Under the pieces are notes generated by a model. That model did not search any database and was not told the origin of the DNA. It worked only from the letters and a program-made list of their open reading frames with translations. A DNA stretch of 59,500 nt, taken from positions 1-59,500 of the forward strand of contig CALGZC010000020.1 in NCBI GenBank assembly GCA_937934745.1, written 5' to 3'. Numbering within the stretch: the stretch's first letter is position 1; each line of letters starts with the position of its first letter. The translations under genes were made by a program, and so were the position numbers. Source of the stretch: an uncultured Blastocatellia bacterium. Its GTDB lineage: Bacteria; Acidobacteriota; Blastocatellia; Chloracidobacteriales; Chloracidobacteriaceae. This document shows, one piece after another, positions 47,059 through 55,756 of this stretch.

Positions 47059-47080
47059 CGGTACACGAAATCGTGTACCG
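47059..47080. repeat. Perfect 10-bp palindrome after rapZ
   Basis: CGGTACACGA (47059-47068) and TCGTGTACCG (47071-47080) are exact reverse complements with two bases between. No T-tract follows. It may be an operator site or stabilise the 3' end of the rapZ transcript. Confidence 0.7.
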
Positions 47081-47184
47081 GGAGGCACTGCGTCGGTTGG
47101 CCTATACGAAATGGTGTCCTGCCTGCTGGGGACACTTTCGGTAGGCAACTAGAAAAAGATAACAGAGTTACAAAAAAAAGATTT

Positions 47185-47219
47185 ACAGCCTGGACTGTAT
47201 GGATGTTGGCTGTCTTTTT
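47185..47219 (+). terminator. Possible weak terminator upstream of 47321
   Basis: ACAGCC (47185-47190) pairs with GGCTGT (47208-47213), with a 17-base loop and C plus five T after it. An A-tract precedes the stem, so it could work in both directions. The stem is short. Confidence 0.35.
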
Positions 47220-47320
47220 ACAACCTAACCGCCGTCCGTGGCACAGCGTTTGTCCTTCCATCTGGTACCACGGCGGAGCGCTCTGGGCGGTCGCCAGTTT
47301 TCACAACGGAGGACACGACA

Positions 47321-47875
47321 ATGACATCAGTGAACTTGATGAAGCCGTCGCAAACACTGAAGCTGGTTGCCGGAGGTGTGGCCCTGCTGCTGTTGGGCGG
47401 CGGTATTGGAGCTGTGGCGACCCGCCCAAGTTTGCCGCCGACTCCAACAGCACGGGTGGCACCGGTGCCGGCGCAACCGGTTTCGGTGGCCGTGCCGGCT
47501 TCTGCAGCAGAGGGAACGGTTCAGATTCAGAGGCAGTCGTACCGCTTAGTCCCCGTAGAAGACCATTCTGCGTCACCGGCCCAGGTGACGACGACACAGG
47601 TGCCGCCGGTGCGTCGGAATCGAAACGCACAGACCCGCCAGGTGCAGGTTGCCAGCCAGCGCGTGTACTACAACTATGACCAGGCGTCCCCTGGCCGGCG
47701 GCGTGATTCGTGGTGGCAGCGCAATCGGCGTGACGTACTGACGATTGCGGCCGGAACGGGTCTCGGTGCCGGTGTTGGCGCATTGGCCGGCGGTAAGAAG
47801 GGAGCCGGCGTCGGTGCGCTTGCCGGCGGCGGCGGTACGGCGCTGTACACGTACGGCCTGCGCCCGCGCAACTAA
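47321..47875 (+). CDS. Hypothetical protein with membrane anchor and glycine-zipper tail
   Basis: 184 residues. CGGAGG precedes the ATG. One N-terminal membrane helix (LKLVAGGVALLLLGGGIGAV) is followed by a Pro/Ala linker, a basic segment with YYNYDQASPGRRRDSWWQR, and a glycine-zipper-like C-terminus (GTGLGAGVGALAGGKKGAGV), which may form a membrane hairpin. Similar YMGG-like proteins are common in Acidobacteriota with no known role. The next gene follows by 50 bases without a terminator. Confidence 0.75.
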   Translation: MTSVNLMKPSQTLKLVAGGVALLLLGGGIGAVATRPSLPPTPTARVAPVPAQPVSVAVPASAAEGTVQIQRQSYRLVPVEDHSASPAQVTTTQVPPVRRNRNAQTRQVQVASQRVYYNYDQASPGRRRDSWWQRNRRDVLTIAAGTGLGAGVGALAGGKKGAGVGALAGGGGTALYTYGLRPRN

Positions 47876-47925
47876 GCTTCTGGGTGGGCAGCCCGTTCAA
47901 CACCAGGTAAGAGAGGGCTTTCCCA

Positions 47926-48888
47926 ATGGAACAGACAGCACGCCTCACGTGCGCGAGATTCGCTCGGTATCGCCTCTTGGTAACAGCGCTCGTCCTGACG
48001 AGCGCTACCGCCTTTGCTGCGCACCGGTCGCCTGCCAAGCTCGGACCGACTGCAAAACAGGTAGCGCTGCCTGCACCAGTTGCCTGGCAGGAGAATCGGT
48101 GGGGGCTGTGCGTACCGGTATGGGTTAACGAAGTCGGACCGTTTACATTCGTTGTGGATACCGGTGCCGGTATCACGTTGCTGTCATCCCGTGTGGCACA
48201 CCAGGCCCGTGTGACCGACACTGGACAGGTCGTCATTCTGCACGGCACAGGACGAGGGCCGGGCATTGCCCGGCCCTTGGTTGCCGTACGGACGTTGTCT
48301 CTCGGCAGCACCGACAACCGATTGCCTCATGCCGGCCGAATGGCCGTCACGCCGACCCTCCCTCCCGCCGTGGATGGCGTTCTCGATCCAACCGAAGTTT
48401 TTGCCGCAACGGGCTACGAGCTCGACTTCCCCAATCAGACCCTAGCACCCCTTTCCAAGGTGCGGCTGCCGACGGGGGCAACCACACGGTGGTTGCCGGA
48501 AGTCAACGGGCGGAGGCCGTTTGTCCGCGTCAATGGGCAGGCAACGGCACTCATTGACACAGGGTCGAGTTTTGGGCTGGCCATTCCGGCATCAAAAGCC
48601 GCGACCTTCGGCCTTCCGACCACGATACGAAGCACTCGCCGAGCATGGGATGTCGCCGGCAGCTCATTTGAGGTTGCGCGTGCTACGTCAACCAACGTCT
48701 GGCTAGATCATCTGTCCCTTGAACAGATACCGACGGACATTCTCTACGGGGTGGACGCGGCCACGCCACTCTTACTTGGCCGGGACGCCTTACGTCCATT
48801 TCGGATTGCTTTTGACCTGCCTCGACGCACGATTGTCTTTCAACTTGTGGATCCGAGGACGGGGAAGCGTTCTGCCACATACGGCTGA
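47926..48888 (+). CDS. Secreted retropepsin-like aspartyl protease with two DTG motifs
   Basis: 320 residues with a signal peptide ending near AFA-AHR. Two separate aspartyl-protease half sites are present: VVDTGAGITLLSS (Asp78) and LIDTGSSFGLAIP (Asp211). Each is followed about 60-85 residues on by a hydrophobic-Gly region (VDGVLDPTEVF and LLLGRDALRPF). A single chain could fold as an intramolecular two-lobe protease, unlike one-lobe retroviral enzymes. Substrate unknown. It lies behind the glycine-zipper gene in the same direction. Confidence 0.85.
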   Translation: MEQTARLTCARFARYRLLVTALVLTSATAFAAHRSPAKLGPTAKQVALPAPVAWQENRWGLCVPVWVNEVGPFTFVVDTGAGITLLSSRVAHQARVTDTGQVVILHGTGRGPGIARPLVAVRTLSLGSTDNRLPHAGRMAVTPTLPPAVDGVLDPTEVFAATGYELDFPNQTLAPLSKVRLPTGATTRWLPEVNGRRPFVRVNGQATALIDTGSSFGLAIPASKAATFGLPTTIRSTRRAWDVAGSSFEVARATSTNVWLDHLSLEQIPTDILYGVDAATPLLLGRDALRPFRIAFDLPRRTIVFQLVDPRTGKRSATYG

Positions 48889-48993
48889 TCGGTATGCTTT
48901 GTAGCGCCGCACAGCCTGAGCCTAAGTCTTGCCTTTAGACAACATGTTCAGTAAGCTGCTGCCTAACTGATCTCAAGACTCGACTCGAACGGG

Positions 48994-49545
48994 ATGGGGC
49001 TGCGTCGCTTGCAACAGCGCATTGCCAATTGGCGACACCTTGCTGGTCATGGTTTCGCCTGCGTGCGTGGTGCGAGTTTGATTGAAGTCCTGCTTGCCAT
49101 TGCCGCCCTTGGTATTTTGCTGGCGCTGTCGTTTTCGGCTTACCGATGGGCAGTTGTTGCCGCTGCCGAGCGCCGCGCCGTCAACCATCTCCGCACCATG
49201 GTCACGGCACAAACGGCCTACTATGCCACATACGGTCAGTTTGGTACTTGGGAACAGTTGATTGACCAGATGGGACTCTTGGATGGGTTTGAGCGTCGGT
49301 TAGCAGGCATAGCGGCCAGCGAGGTCATCGGCGATGGGTGGTATGGCTATAGCCTGCGCTTTGAGTCCAACGCCGCCGGTTTCACGCTGGACGCCGACCC
49401 ACAGATGGCCTACATCCGGCGCTGCCGGCGCTTTCGGTATCGCCTGCGGTCCACGGTTTCCCGTCGTCAAACTGCGATGATTTTGGTGGCTCCACCGAGC
49501 GCAAGTGCACCGCCGGAATCAGCCTACCAACCCTTCAATCCATAG
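48994..49545 (+). CDS. Type IV prepilin-like protein
   Basis: 183 residues. The class III signal is clear: a 26-residue basic leader, Gly26 before Ala27, Glu31 at mature position +5, and a hydrophobic helix (ASLIEVLLAIAALGILLALS). The C-terminal part has aromatic residues but no disulfide pair. It could be a major pilin, minor pilin or pseudopilin; the sequence QTAYYATYGQFGTWEQL resembles pilin-like proteins of Acidobacteriota. It is a lone gene, with pilT 20 kb away. Confidence 0.86.
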   Translation: MGLRRLQQRIANWRHLAGHGFACVRGASLIEVLLAIAALGILLALSFSAYRWAVVAAAERRAVNHLRTMVTAQTAYYATYGQFGTWEQLIDQMGLLDGFERRLAGIAASEVIGDGWYGYSLRFESNAAGFTLDADPQMAYIRRCRRFRYRLRSTVSRRQTAMILVAPPSASAPPESAYQPFNP

Positions 49546-49596
49546 GTTTACCCATGCTTGGGAGACGTTTGCTGTTTTCAATCGAAGGAGGGATTC

Positions 49597-49986
49597 ATGG
49601 TTATGGTTCACAAACGTTTACTGATCACTCTGCTGGTCGCCTTGCTGTTGACCGGCCTGGGCAGTCTGGGCAGCACGTATGCTCAGGAAACGCCACCGAC
49701 CGAGGAAGCGACCGCTCCTAAGAAACGCAAGTCCCGCGCCAACAACCCCAATACCATCTACGGCAAAGCGCAGACCATCCTCAAGGAAGCCGGACTCTAT
49801 CAGGGCGAAGTCACGGGCTACAAAAACGCCGAGACAACCGAAGCCATTCGCAAGTATCAGGAACAGAATGGTCTCAAAGTGACCGGGACACTCAACAACG
49901 AGACCCGCGAAAAGATGGGGCTGCCCAAACGCAAGGCACCGGCGAAAAAACCTGAAGAGGACGGCCAAACTGCGCCCTCTTCATAG
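49597..49986 (+). CDS. Secreted peptidoglycan-binding-like domain protein
   Basis: 129 residues from the ATG at 49597, with GGAGGG seven bases upstream; a TTG at 49558 is less likely. A signal peptide (LLITLLVALLLTGLGSLGST) precedes a Lys-rich spacer and a PG_binding_1 domain at about 53-105 (KAQTILKEAGLYQGEVTGYK, TTEAIRKYQEQNGLKVTGTL). The tail is Lys/Pro/Glu-rich. It probably binds the wall and has no enzyme domain. The terminator at 50053 ends this unit. Confidence 0.87.
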   Translation: MVMVHKRLLITLLVALLLTGLGSLGSTYAQETPPTEEATAPKKRKSRANNPNTIYGKAQTILKEAGLYQGEVTGYKNAETTEAIRKYQEQNGLKVTGTLNNETREKMGLPKRKAPAKKPEEDGQTAPSS

Positions 49987-50052
49987 GGTCGTTCTGCTCC
50001 ACTGTCCGGTGTGCGCTCAGGAAGCGGTTGGACAACGGGTTTGAAAGTCCTG

Positions 50053-50094
50053 ACGGTTTCGGCGTATGTTCACGGTGCCGAAACCGTTTTTCTT
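50053..50094 (+). terminator. Strong Rho-independent terminator
   Basis: CGGTTTCGGC (50054-50063) pairs perfectly with GCCGAAACCG (50077-50086), extended by one A-T pair, with TTTTTCTT following. It lies 12 bases before the thiS start, leaving no room for a promoter between them. Confidence 0.9.
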
Positions 50095-50105
50095 GATCGC
50101 TTTCT

Positions 50106-50309
50106 ATGGAAATCACCATCAACGGCGAAAAACGGGTCTTGGCCGACCAGGTGACGTTAGCGGAACTGCTGGTGGAACTTGGCCTGCCCGACCTGCGCCG
50201 TGTCGCCGTTGAACACAACGGCAACCTTGCCCCGCGTGAGCAGTGGAGTACGCTCCGGTTAACAGACGGTGACCGACTCGAAATCGTTCACTTCGTTGGC
50301 GGCGGCTAA
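50106..50309 (+). CDS. thiS: Thiamine biosynthesis sulfur carrier ThiS
   Basis: 67 residues of ubiquitin-like fold. It begins [20 protein letters not shown] and ends in the required Gly-Gly (VHFVGGG), which is adenylated and thiocarboxylated before giving sulfur to ThiG. It has no visible ribosome site. thiG begins 22 bases after its stop. ThiF and ThiO are not in the window. No TPP riboswitch is upstream. Confidence 0.94.
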   Translation: MEITINGEKRVLADQVTLAELLVELGLPDLRRVAVEHNGNLAPREQWSTLRLTDGDRLEIVHFVGGG

Positions 50310-50331
50310 GCCGTCACATCTGCCACAAACC

Positions 50332-51135
50332 ATGCCTGACGCTTTGCCTCCCGATGATGCCCTGGTGATTGCCGGCCGCCGGTTTACTTCGCGGCTCATG
50401 ATCGGCACGGGCAAGTATCCCGACTTTGAAACCATGCGTGCGGCGCATCAGGCGTCGGGCGCGGAAGTGGTGACGGTCGCTGTCCGGCGAGTCAATCTGG
50501 CCGACCGTTCGACCGGATCGCTGATGGATTACTTGGACCTCGACCGGATGCTTATTCTGCCGAACACGGCCGCGTGTTACACGGCAGAAGAAGCCATCCG
50601 TACTGCCCGCCTGGGGCGCGAACTGCTTGGGACACCCTGGGTCAAGGTGGAAGTTATCGGCGACGAAAAAACCCTTTTTCCCGACAATGCCGGTCTTATT
50701 GAAGCCACGCGCGTGTTGGCGAAAGAAGGGTTCATCGTGCTGCCCTACTTCAATGACGACCTCGTTGTTGCACGACGACTGATTGACGCCGGGGCAGCTG
50801 CCATCATGCCGCTGGCGGCCCCCATCGGATCAGGACTGGGCATCCAGAACTTCACCACGCTTCGTATTCTGCGCGAAATGATTACCGAGGTGCCGATCAT
50901 TGTCGATGCTGGGGTCGGAACAGCCTCGGATGTCACCATCGCGATGGAAATGGGCATGGACGGCGTCTTGCTCAATACAGCCGTGGCCACGGCGAAACAT
51001 CCGCCGCTGATGGCTGCGGCAATGAAACGCGCGATCGAAGCCGGTCGCTTGGCCTATTTAGCCGGACGAATGCCACGCCGACTTTATGCCAGCGCGAGCA
51101 GCCCTCTGGACGGCCTCATTGGGCCGCGTCCGTGA
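50332..51135 (+). CDS. thiG: Thiazole synthase ThiG
   Basis: 267 residues from the ATG at 50332 ([18 protein letters not shown]); an upstream ATG at 50269 lies inside thiS. The Schiff-base lysine is Lys105 in [31 protein letters not shown] and [20 protein letters not shown] are further signatures. It forms the thiazole phosphate of thiamine from deoxyxylulose phosphate, ThiS thiocarboxylate and dehydroglycine. It overlaps the SDR gene by 4 bases. Confidence 0.96.
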   Translation: MPDALPPDDALVIAGRRFTSRLMIGTGKYPDFETMRAAHQASGAEVVTVAVRRVNLADRSTGSLMDYLDLDRMLILPNTAACYTAEEAIRTARLGRELLGTPWVKVEVIGDEKTLFPDNAGLIEATRVLAKEGFIVLPYFNDDLVVARRLIDAGAAAIMPLAAPIGSGLGIQNFTTLRILREMITEVPIIVDAGVGTASDVTIAMEMGMDGVLLNTAVATAKHPPLMAAAMKRAIEAGRLAYLAGRMPRRLYASASSPLDGLIGPRP

Positions 51136-51905
51136 CGATGTTTCGTCTGGACGGTAAAACAGCCATCATCACCGGCGGCTCCAGCGGCATCGGACGTGCC
51201 ATTGCTGAACTCTTCACCGAAGTCGGGGCGCGGGTTGCGATTGTGTCACGGCGATTGTCGGCCGGACAGGAAACAGTGGCCCATTTGACCCTGATGGGCG
51301 GCCAGGCGATTCACATTCAGGCCGATGTCTGCCATGAAGCCGATGTCCGACGTAGTGTAGAGGCAACCCTGGACCGCTATGGACGCCTGGATATTGTCAT
51401 CAACAATGCCGGGGTCAACCGTCGCGTCACCCTTGAGGCAACGACCGACGATGATTGGCAAGAGACTTTCGATGTCAATGTGCGGGGCGCGTTCCTGTAC
51501 GCCAAGTATGCGATACCGCATTTTCAGAGGCAGCGGCAGGGGTGCATCATCAACATTGCAGGACTGTTAGGTGTCAAGGGCGGTGCAGGCGCATCCCCGG
51601 CGTTTGCTGCCTCGAAAGGAGCGCTGCTGTCACTGACAAAATCGCTGGCCGTGCGCTATGGCCGCGATGGGATCCGGATCAATTGTATTTCACCCGGCTT
51701 TGTCCCCACGGAAAGTAACCGGCGACTCATTGATGACGCGCCTGATCCGGTAGCACGTCGCCGTGAGTTTGAGGCAGGTTATCCTCTGGGCCGGCTGGGG
51801 CGGCCGGAAGACATTGCCTACGCTGCCCTGTATTTGGCCTCCGGTGAAGCGGGTTGGGTAACGGGGATCAATCTGGTTGTTGACGGTGGTTTACTCGCCA
51901 AGTGA
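51132..51905 (+). CDS. Short-chain dehydrogenase fold protein lacking catalytic Ser and Tyr
   Basis: 257 residues with a complete NAD(P)-binding half: TGGSSGIG at 14-21, NNAG at 91-94 and the Asn of the tetrad at about 116 ([10 protein letters not shown]). The active site differs from the family. Where NISS or NIAS is usual the protein has NIAG (Gly144), and where YAASK is expected it has FAASK (Phe158, codon TTT), with Lys162 kept. The rest of the family pattern is intact to the C-terminus ([23 protein letters not shown]). It is probably a pseudoenzyme or a changed-chemistry enzyme. It is translationally coupled to thiG, though no link to thiamine synthesis is known. Confidence 0.9.
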   Translation: MTMFRLDGKTAIITGGSSGIGRAIAELFTEVGARVAIVSRRLSAGQETVAHLTLMGGQAIHIQADVCHEADVRRSVEATLDRYGRLDIVINNAGVNRRVTLEATTDDDWQETFDVNVRGAFLYAKYAIPHFQRQRQGCIINIAGLLGVKGGAGASPAFAASKGALLSLTKSLAVRYGRDGIRINCISPGFVPTESNRRLIDDAPDPVARRREFEAGYPLGRLGRPEDIAYAALYLASGEAGWVTGINLVVDGGLLAK

Positions 51906-51954
51906 GGCACAACCTAGGGGCACGCAGAGGCCAACTCTGCTTAGGCTTCCTTGG

Positions 51955-52578
51955 TCAGTCCTCTCTGCGGGGCAGCACCGGTCGGGTGGCCGACAGCGTC
52001 CGCGGCCGAGAAACGGTTTCCGTCGTGCTTGGTGGAACGCCGTCGGACGGCTTTGGCCGCGCGATCACCATCTTTTCCGGGAAAATGTAGCCGGCAAACC
52101 AGTATCGGCGCCGAACGCCGCGATCCAGATTCGTGGAAAAGGGCAGAAACGACTGGCTAATGCGATTGAATCCGCCGCTTGCTTCACCGTCACTGTTGAC
52201 GCGCCAGTTCATCTCGCTGATGAGAATGCCGTCCTCGTACACATCGTCCACAATGGCGACATGCCCGCGCCCTGCGTTCTGCCAGACAATGATTGCGCCA
52301 ATGCGTGCATCGCGTGGGTTAGTACTGATCTGCCACCCTTTTTCCTGTGCCGCGCAGAGCCACTGCCCGCCGTCACCGCGCCAGTCAATGCCGCCTTCGG
52401 CGACGGCAAAGCGATCAAACACCTGCGCTGCATAGTAGGTACAATACCCCCAGGAAAACCCCTTGTAAGGCTGGCGCAGGTTGTCCTCTGTCTGTGCTGT
52501 CGCCACGGCCCCCAAAGCCAGCACGGCCGCTGTCGCCAGACAAAAACGGCAAACCTGCGTTCTCAAGTGAAGAACCAT
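51955..52578 (-). CDS. Secreted CHAP-domain peptidoglycan hydrolase
   Basis: 207 residues with a signal peptide (LATAAVLALGAVATAQ). The CHAP site shows Cys46 (GYCTYYAAQ) and His106 (GRGHVAIVDDV), followed by an Asn in the expected place (MNWRVNSDGEASGG). Such enzymes are amidases or endopeptidases that cut cell-wall peptides. It is convergent with the SDR gene, 49 bases apart. The upstream region faces rsmD and is non-coding. Confidence 0.88.
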   Translation of the reverse strand: MVLHLRTQVCRFCLATAAVLALGAVATAQTEDNLRQPYKGFSWGYCTYYAAQVFDRFAVAEGGIDWRGDGGQWLCAAQEKGWQISTNPRDARIGAIIVWQNAGRGHVAIVDDVYEDGILISEMNWRVNSDGEASGGFNRISQSFLPFSTNLDRGVRRRYWFAGYIFPEKMVIARPKPSDGVPPSTTETVSRPRTLSATRPVLPRRED

Positions 52579-53278
52579 GGCAATTCACCCTTACAACGTA
52601 CCGGACGTAGGAACAAACGGGCGGCCATTTACCCTGCGACAAAAGCCTGTGTCAAGCTTTTTATCGGTGACAGCTATAGAGGTGATACAGCTATCAGGCG
52701 ATTCGGTGTTGTCGCCCACGCCCGTCAACGAGACTCTCAACGGTGAGACTGTCAAAACGCCAAACCGACTTTGGCTTGGTGTGGCGACGAAAGGCATGCC
52801 TTGTCAGGGTGCAGTCCCCCACAGATGCTTGCGGTGAGCTTGGCAGTATCCATAAGCAAGGCGATGCTCCGGGGCCGGTGATGGCGTCCGGCACATTCGT
52901 TGGCGACAGGACCGTAAGCGTGTTATGCGTCTTATGCTGCCTGAGGGTTATGCATGTGGGCAACGGCAACCGGTGCCGGCTCGAAAGCCCTGACCAGAGC
53001 CAATGTCACCAATTGGCAGGTGTCAGGCGGTATCCGCTGCCGGGATGGAAGGCGGCCGGATGCTCCACGGCCGGCACACAACGTAGGCGCGGTGTGCCGG
53101 CGCACTGTGGCGGGATTACCCTGTGTCTGGGTAGTTTGCTTGAGAAGACAAATGCACCGCGCAGATATTGCCAGACCTACCGTTGTGGCACTGATCTGTT
53201 CACTAATCGCCTGCTGGAGCAGATGGGGGCATAATTGCGGTTTCAGGCATACACGAGCCTCCTTCAGGAGGAGAGCCT
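52579..53278. other. Long non-coding region between CHAP and rsmD genes
   Basis: No gene is supported; a 163-codon plus-strand frame lacks any family character. It holds a two-unit 15-base direct repeat (GAGACTCTCAA at 52730-52740 and GAGACTGTCAA at 52745-52755), a small palindrome TGATACAGCTATCA (52683-52696) and a 9-bp hairpin (53071-53100). The last 60 bases give the rsmD ribosome site. Confidence 0.5.
53071..53100. repeat. 9-bp hairpin, CCGGCACAC/GTGTGCCGG
   Basis: The arms 53071-53079 and 53092-53100 are exact complements with a 12-base loop; no T-tract follows. Confidence 0.6.
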
Positions 53279-53830
53279 ATGCGCGTCATCGCCGGTATTC
53301 ACAAAGGGAAGCGGTTGCGCAGCAGCAATGGGCTCCAGGTGCGCCCGACCTCTGACCGGTTGCGCGAAACATTATTCAACATCCTGGCCCCTTCGATTGC
53401 GGGTACGGACTTTCTGGATTTATGCGCCGGGTCTGGGGCCGTCGGCATTGAAGCGCTCAGTCGTGGAGCAGCACGGGCGACCTTTGTTGAACGCTCACGC
53501 CGGGCGCTTGTGGCGCTGGTGGAGAATCTCGCGCGCTGCGGCATTGGCGATGAAGCTGAACTGGTGCAGCGTGATGCCCTAAGCGCCCTCAAACAGTTTA
53601 TTCAGGCGGGCCGGCGCTTCGATTTCATTTTTTGTGATCCACCGTACGCCGCACCACTGTACCTACCGCTGCTGGAATTGTTGGGCACCCAGCCCCTGCT
53701 TAAGACAGACGGGCAACTGATCATCGAACACCACGCCAAGCATCCAAACGTGGAGTCAATCGGTTCGCTCCGCCGTTTCCGAGTCATCCGCCAGGGGGAA
53801 TCAGCGCTTAGTTTCTTCAGTTGTCTGTGA
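53279..53830 (+). CDS. rsmD: 16S rRNA (guanine966-N2)-methyltransferase RsmD
   Basis: 183 residues; AGGAGGAG stands before the ATG. It begins MRVIAGIHKGKRLRSSNG. The SAM site is DLCAGSGAVGIEALSRGA, and the catalytic motif is CDPPY, with Cys in place of the usual Asn/Asp before Asp-Pro-Pro-Tyr. It methylates G966 of 16S rRNA. Its 3' end overlaps the corC-like gene tail to tail by 30 bases. Confidence 0.93.
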   Translation: MRVIAGIHKGKRLRSSNGLQVRPTSDRLRETLFNILAPSIAGTDFLDLCAGSGAVGIEALSRGAARATFVERSRRALVALVENLARCGIGDEAELVQRDALSALKQFIQAGRRFDFIFCDPPYAAPLYLPLLELLGTQPLLKTDGQLIIEHHAKHPNVESIGSLRRFRVIRQGESALSFFSCL

Positions 53831-55171
53831 AGTCGGCACAGCCTTGCGCAGGCGTACCCGGCGAATGGCGCGTCCGTCGCTTTCCAGGACTTCCACCTCC
53901 AGCCCACGTATGATGAAACGTTCCCCGGTTGCGGGTACCCGTTCCAGTTCAGAGATAATGAAGCCGTTGACGGTCTGTACATCGTCCCCGGACAACTCCC
54001 GCTCGGTGACGACTTCCACCTTACGAATCTCGGCACTGCCGCGTACTAACCACGTGCCGTCAGTTTCCACCAACACATCTGCTTCTGCGGCCGATTGATC
54101 CTCATCTTCAATTTCGCCGACGATTTCTTCGAGAATATCTTCAACTGTGACCAAACCCGCCACGTCGCCGTACTCATCAATGACCAGCGCAATTTGCATT
54201 GCCGACTTGCGCATGTCTTCCAACAAGTCGGCAATCCCCTTGCTTTCCGGGACAAAGTACGCCGGCCGCACAATCTCACGCACGGGGATGTCCTCACGTC
54301 CGCTGAGCAGGCAATCCAGGGCGTCGCGGATGAACACAATGCCTACGATGTCGTCAGAATCCTGTTCAAAAACCGGCAGCCGCGAGTGGCGTTCGCGCGT
54401 CATTGTCTCTCCGGCTTCGCGGACGGTGGACGATGCCCGGACGGAAATGATGTCAGGGCGCGGCGTCATGATTTCCCGCACAGCCGTATCGCTGAACTCA
54501 ATGACCGACTGGATAAGTTCGCCTTCCTCCTCCTCGATGATGCCGGCTTCCTCACCGACATCAATGAGCGCCTGGATGCTTTCCTCTTCGGTCGGTGGTA
54601 GAGAATCCGGCGCTATACTGCGCTCCGGCTCAACCCGAAAACGGGTGATCACGTGGCGCATTGGGCGGACAATCGGTTGGACGGCGCGAAAGTACAGTTG
54701 AAACCAAGGCAGCAGCCGCAATAGGTAGTCTTCGGGCTGGTTCTGCACCAGGATGCGCGGTAAGATTTGCCGCACCGGAACGACCAAAAACAACGCCCCC
54801 CCAAGGGCAACTGGCCAGGCCAACGGGGATGAGAAGCGCTGCGCTACCCAGATCGCCACTGCCGTGATGACCAACGTTCCTGTTTGTAGCCCTAAGGACA
54901 GGCTCAACCAGAACTCCAACCGGTGGCTGAGCAGGTGGCGTAAAAAAACACGCTGCGGGGCTTCATCCGGCATCTCGGCCGCCAGCGACCGCAGCGTAAC
55001 TTCGGAAATCGAGCCGTGGGCGCTTTCAACCAAAGCCAGAAAGAACAAGCCGGCGGCGGTCACGAGCGCGAGGGCTAGCGCATATTCCATAGACCAACGC
55101 GCGTTGCTCGAACAGCGACGCAAAAAACCAACGGACCCCGAACCGAACCAACCGGTGGGGTAAACTACCAT
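53801..55171 (-). CDS. CNNM/CorC family transporter (DUF21-CBS-CorC/HlyC)
   Basis: 456 residues from the ATG at 55171, which overlaps the ybeY stop; an ATG at 55090 (MEYALALALVTAAGLF) would give 429. It has a DUF21 membrane domain with about four helices up to residue 165, a CBS pair at about 245-360 (MTPRPDIISVRASSTVREAG, FIRDALDCLLSGRED), and a C-terminal CorC_HlyC domain at about 370-445. Such proteins take part in Mg or Co efflux or homeostasis; older annotation as hemolysin is misleading. Association with ybeY is widespread. Confidence 0.9.
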   Translation of the reverse strand: MVVYPTGWFGSGSVGFLRRCSSNARWSMEYALALALVTAAGLFFLALVESAHGSISEVTLRSLAAEMPDEAPQRVFLRHLLSHRLEFWLSLSLGLQTGTLVITAVAIWVAQRFSSPLAWPVALGGALFLVVPVRQILPRILVQNQPEDYLLRLLPWFQLYFRAVQPIVRPMRHVITRFRVEPERSIAPDSLPPTEEESIQALIDVGEEAGIIEEEEGELIQSVIEFSDTAVREIMTPRPDIISVRASSTVREAGETMTRERHSRLPVFEQDSDDIVGIVFIRDALDCLLSGREDIPVREIVRPAYFVPESKGIADLLEDMRKSAMQIALVIDEYGDVAGLVTVEDILEEIVGEIEDEDQSAAEADVLVETDGTWLVRGSAEIRKVEVVTERELSGDDVQTVNGFIISELERVPATGERFIIRGLEVEVLESDGRAIRRVRLRKAVPTSQTTEETKR

Positions 55172-55677
55172 GCAGTCGGCGACGCCAGAAACCGCCGCCG
55201 CAACCGACGTTCGAGGCGCGTCATTTGCCCCGCGTCCGTCTCGTGGTCGTAACCACACAGGTGGATGACGCCGTGAATGACGAGTCTTTGGATTTCTTCT
55301 GCGAATGTCAAGGCGTGGCGTGCGGCATAACGCCGGGCCGTTGGCGTGGCGATGACCACCTCGCCCAGCAGGGGACGCCCGCCGTCCAACGTGACGGCCG
55401 GTTGATTGAAAAACCAGGCCTCACGCTGGAGCGGCGTGTGATCGTATGGCGAAGGGAGCGCTAAATAAACAAACGATAACACGTCGGTCGGGGCCGCGAT
55501 GTTTCGGTACGTCTGGTTGAGGCGCTGCATAAGCTCGTCGCCGACAAATACGATATTTACGTCAACGGCGGCGGCCAGGCGAGGGCCTAGGACGGTCTCC
55601 AGCGTCGCCTGTGCGACCTGGGTGATCACTGTGCGGTTGAGGCGTTCACAGCGCTGCCGATTGAGGACATAGACCAT
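55165..55677 (-). CDS. ybeY: Endoribonuclease/rRNA maturation factor YbeY
   Basis: 170 residues. The zinc site HGVIHLCGYDH gives His135, His139 and His145. The upstream GEVVIATPTARRYAARH region fits the family. It acts in 16S 3'-end processing and ribosome quality control. It overlaps the CorC-family gene by 7 bases if that starts at 55171. The window has no phoH or era in the usual place next to it. Confidence 0.93.
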   Translation of the reverse strand: MVYVLNRQRCERLNRTVITQVAQATLETVLGPRLAAAVDVNIVFVGDELMQRLNQTYRNIAAPTDVLSFVYLALPSPYDHTPLQREAWFFNQPAVTLDGGRPLLGEVVIATPTARRYAARHALTFAEEIQRLVIHGVIHLCGYDHETDAGQMTRLERRLRRRFLASPTAW

Positions 55678-55756
55678 AGACTGCGATCATACAACTTCCT
55701 CAAGTGACCACGGAACTGGTGTGAAGAAGCCGTGCAGTGCAGCAGTGCGCTGCTCC

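Noticed and set aside
50000-50105. TPP riboswitch upstream of thiS
   Set aside because: I looked for the conserved CTGAGA and ACC-type core and found only a terminator hairpin.
52743-53234. 163-codon plus-strand frame between the CHAP and rsmD genes
   Set aside because: Cys-rich but with no ribosome site, fold or family resemblance; probably chance.
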